DNA of 14,150 bases, taken from Syntrophomonas sp. UBA4807. Its GTDB lineage: Bacteria; Bacillota; Syntrophomonadia; Syntrophomonadales; Syntrophomonadaceae. Made by a program: the position numbers and the translations under genes. This document shows, piece after piece, positions 13,878 through 14,150 of this stretch. Within the stretch, counting starts at the first letter, position 1. The number at the start of each line of letters is the position of its first letter. The stretch is taken from positions 1 to 14,150 of the forward strand of contig DHGD01000137.1 of assembly GCA_002402575.1 (NCBI GenBank). The letters are read 5' to 3'. A model generated the notes under the pieces. That model did not search any database, had not been told where the DNA came from, and saw only the letters and a program-made list of their open reading frames with translations.

Positions 13878-14150
13878 ACCATGTGCGGTGACTCTGACGG
13901 CCTGTCAGCTTAAAAGGTTTTCTTTGGTTGGGGCCTGCTTCGTGCCCCTGGTGCTGGAATAAATGATGGACAGCGTTATCCTGGTTTTCGCTTATACTTT
14001 GGGGTGCGGAAGATGATCCCGCGCCCTCCCTTCACCACTCTCATCCCTTAATTGGGGACGCCAATACTGCTCCCCTATTCCACTTATACCTGCCGCGAAT
14101 CTTCCGTCACGAGGAACTTATAACTAAATATTATTTAAAGTATAATAATT

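Noticed and set aside
13199..13882. 227-residue minus-strand reading frame opposite ubiX and the LpdD-like gene
   Set aside because: It lies antisense to two well-supported genes; its translation is low-complexity and shows no domain.
14141..14146. TATAAT near the right edge as a promoter for a gene beyond the window
   Set aside because: The matching -35 position reads TTATAA, which is weak, and the gene it would serve is not visible. The AT-rich end is suggestive only.
13878..14150. Search for a gene or terminator after the LpdD-like gene
   Set aside because: No coding frame with a ribosome binding site was found. GGGGC...GCCCC around 13930-13950 can pair but has no T-run, so it is not called a terminator.
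1..14150. CRISPR arrays, insertion sequences, tRNA or rRNA genes
   Set aside because: No regular long repeat-spacer pattern, transposase motif, terminal inverted repeats or RNA gene signature was seen on reading both strands.

Overview
The window looks like a piece of a low-to-medium GC, probably anaerobic Bacillota (clostridial) chromosome. The main evidence is the alanine racemase / MazE / MazF gene order at the left end, which is the usual Firmicute alr-ndoAI-ndoA neighbourhood, together with strong AGGAGG-type ribosome binding sites, TTG starts, and a UbiD/UbiX decarboxylase operon of the kind found in fermenting or syntrophic anaerobes. The genus cannot be fixed from the sequence alone.

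Left part (1-4720), largely housekeeping and accessory metabolism. In order on the plus strand are the 3' part of alr, a mazE-mazF toxin-antitoxin pair with its own promoter and a strong terminator, a class I glutamine-amidotransferase-like peptidase (C26 family), an imidazolonepropionase-like amidohydrolase, and a small unrecognised protein overlapping the amidohydrolase end. A hairpin at 3692-3712 separates these from a convergent ketopantoate reductase-family gene on the minus strand.

Middle part (4720-7447). An alpha/beta hydrolase and a standalone HD-domain phosphohydrolase related to the HD part of CCA-adding enzymes lie on the plus strand. They converge on a minus-strand PlsY-like acyltransferase whose C-terminus is unusual. 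A GC-rich gap follows (7167-7447) with a degenerate direct repeat and the terminator of the regulator gene.

Right part (7448-13877), the most interesting region. A minus-strand Crp/Fnr-family regulator with an FNR-like set of cysteines is divergent from a plus-strand operon: LctP-like permease, UbiD decarboxylase, DASS-like anion transporter, UbiX flavin prenyltransferase and an LpdD-like prenylated-flavin chaperone. The divergent region carries a 20-bp perfect palindrome with exact CRP-site geometry (TGTAG-N6-CTACA), followed by further GCTAC half-sites at 22-23 bp steps. My reading is a self-contained, redox- or ligand-controlled module. UbiX would make prenyl-FMN, the LpdD-like protein would help deliver or mature it, UbiD would (de)carboxylate an unsaturated or aromatic acid, and two unrelated organic-acid transporters would move substrate and product. 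The substrate is not known. The last 273 bases hold no gene I can support.
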